Below, one piece after another: positions 60,657 through 64,000 of a stretch of 64,000 nt of DNA (the first letter of the stretch is position 1; each line of letters starts with the position of its first letter). The DNA is taken from assembly GCF_014280035.1 (NCBI RefSeq), contig NZ_CP047957.1, positions 124,001-188,000 of the forward strand. The letters are read 5' to 3'. The translations under genes were made by a program, and so were the position numbers. The notes below the pieces were generated by a model that was not told where the DNA came from, did not search any database, and worked only from the letters and a program-made list of their open reading frames with translations. This DNA comes from Synechococcus sp. A18-25c. GTDB taxonomy: Bacteria > Cyanobacteriota > Cyanobacteriia > PCC-6307 > Cyanobiaceae.

Positions 60657-62639
60657 TTAGGGCAGGCTTTCCATTGTCTGCCCGAGGAATTCACCTGTCT
60701 GCGCGTTGACAATCCAGATGTATTGAATCCCTTGCTTTATGTTGCGATCGGTGATGAATAGGCTGCCATCATAATCATCATTTAACTCGGCTTTGACAAT
60801 TTCAAAATCACCTCGATCGGAATTCACTGGCGCATCGTTTCTTGAAATCAAAATCCAAAGTGAATTCGCTTGTCCTTTGGTTTTAAAATAAAGACCGCTG
60901 GATTTAGAACCAATTAAAAAATCTCCATTGTTGAGAAGTATGTTTTCGACGCTTTTGGTTGTAATCGTCATATAGTCTTCAGGATCTCTGAGTGATGCAC
61001 TTCCTTCGCTGTTTAACGTTGCGACGCACCAGCTGTTTGTGTCGTTGACGGCACGTGCTTCGTGATGGTTTTTATAACTTGCGAGCTCAATCCATTGAAA
61101 GGCGTTTCGTCCGGATGGATTGGTGAACGGCCATTGGTCCCGTGGAAAATGTCCGCTGTAGCCGTTAGCCGTGGGGATACCTGTGCGCTGTTGGGCATGC
61201 ATCGCCAGAACATGTGCGCGCCATGGAACTTGTTCACTCCATTGATACCAAAATGCAGAGCATTGGCTGCTGCTAAGCGATGCGGTGAGAGTGTTCAGTT
61301 CTTTTTTCCATTGCTTCAGCGAAAACGATGGCCAATTAATGGGCCAGATCCCCGCAAAGCTCCCAAGCATTGCGAGGAACCCAACCAATGTTGCCCTGGT
61401 GAGATTGAGCTCAAGTTTCCAGCGCTGCGCCGCTATTGCCAGTGCAGGAGCAGCGAAGAGGATGATCATCATTCCAATCCTGCTGGATGCTCGCAGTGAG
61501 CTTGCCCCTGGCAAAAGCTTGCTAATCAGGGGCCAGGCGCTAATCCCGCTCCATGAAAGGCTGAAAAGTACCATGATCGCGATCACGCAAAGCCACTGAA
61601 TCAACCCATTAGGTGTTTTTCTGTTTCTGCGGACTGCTGTGATTATTGCTGCGGTCAAGAGGATGAGAAAAATCCAGCCTGGAAAGAGCTCTTGCTCGGC
61701 TCCATAAATGAGTTCCGTGGGGCGATTATCGGGAGTCCAGGGTGCATGCAACAACCAGATTTTACTGCTATAGAAGTAGCTCAAAGGTTTTGGCAGATTA
61801 TTGAGAATTTCACCTCCCGGACGCTTTCCAAATATTTTTAATGTTTGAAGGTACGGCCAATAAATAATTAAATTTGCACTTATAATTGAGATAAAGATGA
61901 CTACGTTTCTTTTAAAGTGTTGACCAACTCTTATGATTCGATTCTTGACCCTTAATCGCTCCCAAAGGTGAATAATGCTACAAATCAATGTGCCATAACA
62001 TGCATAGACACAGATATAAATATTGAAAAAACCGATGGAGAGTATCCAAGATGCTAGGCCGAGCCAGCATGTCGCCGAAAAATCTTCGCTTGGCTCTTGA
62101 ATCAAGCGGTGACAGAGAACCAAGATCGGTCCAATCAAGAAGAGGCTCAGGAGTTGAGGGTGTCCTAACTGTTGGGTGATCGTGGGGCTGAATGCTGTTG
62201 CCAGAGCGATGATGCTCATCCAGATGGCGGCAGTTGTTGGGGCGATCCGTTGAACGGCGACTCGGATGGAAATGTAATTAAGCGAAAGCGTTAAAATTAG
62301 CCAAGATACGTAGCTTTGAAAGGGATCCAGAAAAAATCTGAAAACCCCGTAGAGTACACTTGGTCCTAAAAGGTGATCACTCCACGACAAAGTATTTCTG
62401 ATCGGCCAGAAGAAATTAGGTGACCAGTATTGATCTGGATTGAGACTATTGGGTCCTGAGAAATGTTGAAAGGCGTGTTCTAGGAAGTAAAGATTTAAGA
62501 GCGTATCCCCAGGATCCGTTTGTAATTGTTCTAATCCGCTTGACAGTGTTGGCCACAACGTCATTGTCACTGCGATGGCAGGGACGATTAGATAGTGCAG
62601 CACAAGATGAGCCGCCTTGATGATTTGAATGTTGATCAT
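60657..62639 (-). CDS. Large polytopic membrane protein, glycosyltransferase-C-like
   Basis: 660 residues. About 11-12 membrane segments occupy residues 1 to about 450, followed by a ~200-residue soluble C-terminal part. The layout resembles GT-C lipid-linked sugar transferases or YfhO-type proteins. DPGDTLLNLYFLEHAFQHFS between TM1 and TM2 would be the loop where GT-C enzymes carry acidic catalytic residues. No definite family. AT-rich relative to thiC. It begins four bases past the stop of the SDR gene, so it belongs to the same polysaccharide operon. Confidence 0.65.
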   Translation of the reverse strand: MINIQIIKAAHLVLHYLIVPAIAVTMTLWPTLSSGLEQLQTDPGDTLLNLYFLEHAFQHFSGPNSLNPDQYWSPNFFWPIRNTLSWSDHLLGPSVLYGVFRFFLDPFQSYVSWLILTLSLNYISIRVAVQRIAPTTAAIWMSIIALATAFSPTITQQLGHPQLLSLFLIGPILVLCHRLIQEPSEDFSATCWLGLASWILSIGFFNIYICVYACYGTLICSIIHLWERLRVKNRIIRVGQHFKRNVVIFISIISANLIIYWPYLQTLKIFGKRPGGEILNNLPKPLSYFYSSKIWLLHAPWTPDNRPTELIYGAEQELFPGWIFLILLTAAIITAVRRNRKTPNGLIQWLCVIAIMVLFSLSWSGISAWPLISKLLPGASSLRASSRIGMMIILFAAPALAIAAQRWKLELNLTRATLVGFLAMLGSFAGIWPINWPSFSLKQWKKELNTLTASLSSSQCSAFWYQWSEQVPWRAHVLAMHAQQRTGIPTANGYSGHFPRDQWPFTNPSGRNAFQWIELASYKNHHEARAVNDTNSWCVATLNSEGSASLRDPEDYMTITTKSVENILLNNGDFLIGSKSSGLYFKTKGQANSLWILISRNDAPVNSDRGDFEIVKAELNDDYDGSLFITDRNIKQGIQYIWIVNAQTGEFLGQTMESLP

Positions 62640-62643
62640 GTGT

Positions 62644-63597
62644 TCAGCTTTTGTTCAAGCTTGTTCTGAACCAGTCAATGGTGGGTTGGAGCCCATCGTT
62701 CAGGGCCACTTTGGGTTCCCATCCCAATTCTTTTCGAGCGCGCTCGATGATCGGTTGCCGTTGCAAGGGGTCATCCTGCGGAAGTGGCTGTGTAATCAGC
62801 TCCAGGTTCGGATTGATCTGATCTCGCACCAGTTCAGCCAGTTGGCGGATGGTGAATTCGCCGGGGTTGCCAATGTTGATGGGACCTGTGTGGTCACCGT
62901 TCATCAGGCGAATCATGCCTTCGATTAGATCATCGACGTAACAGAAGGATCGGGTCTGGCTGCCATCGCCGTACAGCGTCAGGGGTTGGCCTTGAAGGGC
63001 CTGCACGATGAAGTTGCTGACCACACGGCCATCGTCGGGGAGCATCCGAGGCCCGTAGGTGTTGAAAATTCGCATCACACGGATTTCCGTCTCATGCATG
63101 CGGTGGTAATCGAAGCAAAGGGTTTCAGCGATGCGTTTTCCCTCGTCGTAACAGCTGCGAATGCCGATGGTGTTGACGCAGCCGCGATAGCTCTCAGGTT
63201 GAGGGTGCACCTCTGGATCGCCATAGACCTCGCTGGTGCTAGCCAGCAGCAGACGCGCGCCGACGCGGCGTGCCAGCCCCAGCATGTTGTAGGTGCCAAG
63301 AAAGCTGGTTTTGGCGGTTTTGATTGGATTGAACTGGTAATGCACCGGCGAAGCGGGACAAGCAAGATGCCAGATCCGATCCACCTCAAGGCGGATTGGA
63401 TCGGTGACATCGTGCCGAATCAGTTCAAATTTCGGGTGACCAATCCATTGGGCGATATTGCTTTTGCGTCCTGTGAAGTAATTATCGAGGCAGATCACTT
63501 CTTCGCCTGCTTCCATCAGGCGATCGGTGAGGTGAGAGCCAAGGAAGCCAGCGCCACCAGTGATCAGATTGCGGGTGAGACGCATGGAGGAATTCAA
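62644..63597 (-). CDS. NAD-dependent sugar-nucleotide SDR, UDP-glucuronate decarboxylase type
   Basis: 317 residues. NAD site [12 protein letters not shown], Ser/Thr in [13 protein letters not shown] and YxxxK in [11 protein letters not shown] are as in UDP-xylose synthase (UXS), as is [20 protein letters not shown]. It likely makes UDP-xylose from UDP-glucuronate for surface glycans. The start overlaps the glycosyltransferase stop by four bases. Confidence 0.92.
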   Translation of the reverse strand: MNSSMRLTRNLITGGAGFLGSHLTDRLMEAGEEVICLDNYFTGRKSNIAQWIGHPKFELIRHDVTDPIRLEVDRIWHLACPASPVHYQFNPIKTAKTSFLGTYNMLGLARRVGARLLLASTSEVYGDPEVHPQPESYRGCVNTIGIRSCYDEGKRIAETLCFDYHRMHETEIRVMRIFNTYGPRMLPDDGRVVSNFIVQALQGQPLTLYGDGSQTRSFCYVDDLIEGMIRLMNGDHTGPINIGNPGEFTIRQLAELVRDQINPNLELITQPLPQDDPLQRQPIIERARKELGWEPKVALNDGLQPTIDWFRTSLNKS

Positions 63598-64000
63598 CGT
63601 TTAGACCAAAGATTGTATTTGAGAATGCAGTAAATCGCCCTGAAGCCGTCTCTCCATCCAATCTTTTTACCTTCGTCGTAAGTGCGGCCGTAGTAGGAGA
63701 TGCCTACTTCGTAGATTCGAAGATTCATCTTCGCAACTTTGGCGGTCACCTCAGGCTCGAAACCAAAGCGATTTTCGCGAATATTGATCGATTGGATGAC
63801 TTCGCGACGGAATGCCTTGTAGCAAGTCTCCATGTCGGAGAGGTTCAGGTCCGTGAAAAAATTGCTCATTAGCGTCAGCACCCCGTTGCCGATGCGGTGC
63901 CAAAAATACACGACGCGATGTGGTCTTCCGCTTTGGAAACGGCTTCCGAACACGACGTCAGCCTTGCCTTCCAGAATTGGCTGGATGACCACCGGAAATT
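63594..64000 (-). CDS. Family 2 glycosyltransferase (C-terminal part; 5' end beyond window)
   Basis: About 135 residues. [35 protein letters not shown] and [26 protein letters not shown], given here in pieces, match dolichol-phosphate-mannose-synthase-like GT2 enzymes. The frame stays open to base 64000, so the gene starts outside. Probably transfers a sugar to a polyprenyl phosphate for the membrane protein downstream to use. Confidence 0.9.
   Translation of the reverse strand, partial: FPVVIQPILEGKADVVFGSRFQSGRPHRVVYFWHRIGNGVLTLMSNFFTDLNLSDMETCYKAFRREVIQSINIRENRFGFEPEVTAKVAKMNLRIYEVGISYYGRTYDEGKKIGWRDGFRAIYCILKYNLWSKR

Noticed and set aside
60660-60683. GGGCAG/CTGCCC hairpin after thiC as its terminator
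   Set aside because: It lies inside the 3' coding end of the convergent membrane-protein gene, has only six base pairs and no T-run.

Overview
The window reads as chromosome of a marine picocyanobacterium of the Synechococcus/Cyanobium type. The basis is gene content (RpaB-type response regulator, group 2 sigma factor, DUF2811 protein, MreBCD, EgtB/EgtD, TPP-riboswitch thiC), GC-rich coding (by eye) and very tight packing with many ATGA or TGATG stop/start overlaps. No rRNA, tRNA, CRISPR array, insertion sequence or prophage was seen.

Layout. 1-7.0 kb: the 3' part of secA, then an AT-rich block with two large TPR proteins carrying different C-terminal domains (sulfotransferase-like and methyltransferase-like). 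7.2-18 kb: housekeeping genes cysE, a GntR regulator, a dienelactone hydrolase, infC, miaA, gyrB, a pair of fluoride-channel genes (crcB), a glutathione peroxidase, mgtE and a sigma factor. 18-23.4 kb: minus-strand RND efflux operon (adaptor, pump, overlapping alpha/beta hydrolase). 23.4-25.6 kb: small genes and a TIM-barrel isomerase.

25.5-31.7 kb is the most interesting operon. A guanidine-I (ykkC) riboswitch precedes an arginase-fold enzyme that best fits the nickel-dependent guanidine hydrolase GdmH. Then follow hypA and hypB (nickel delivery), a three-part ABC importer and, last, a Rieske oxygenase. After mutY, 33.7-36.8 kb holds a second urea-related pair on the minus strand: an arginase with an N-terminal four-EF-hand domain, overlapping a urea-transporter (UT family) protein with a C-terminal four-EF-hand domain. 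The two units put two urea-forming hydrolases and a urea channel in about 11 kb; the second pair appears to be calcium-responsive.

37-46.6 kb: two PfkB kinases, tsaE, ahcY with a terminator, a DedA protein, ssb, mreBCD and a lone sugar-type binding protein. 46.7-52.5 kb: rpaB, lysS and a minus-strand ergothioneine operon (egtB, egtD and two small helical proteins). 52.5-59 kb: a degenerate protein kinase with a membrane anchor, smpB, ruvB, and a chain of stop/start-coupled genes (TPR, M20 peptidase, small membrane protein) followed by a HEAT protein. 59.1-60.6 kb: TPP riboswitch and thiC. 60.7-64 kb: minus-strand surface-polysaccharide genes (glycosyltransferase 2, UDP-xylose synthase type SDR, large membrane protein), running off the window end.

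Family names are recognised from motifs by eye. Start codons were chosen from Shine-Dalgarno-like sequence, neighbour overlap and family length, and several remain uncertain as noted.
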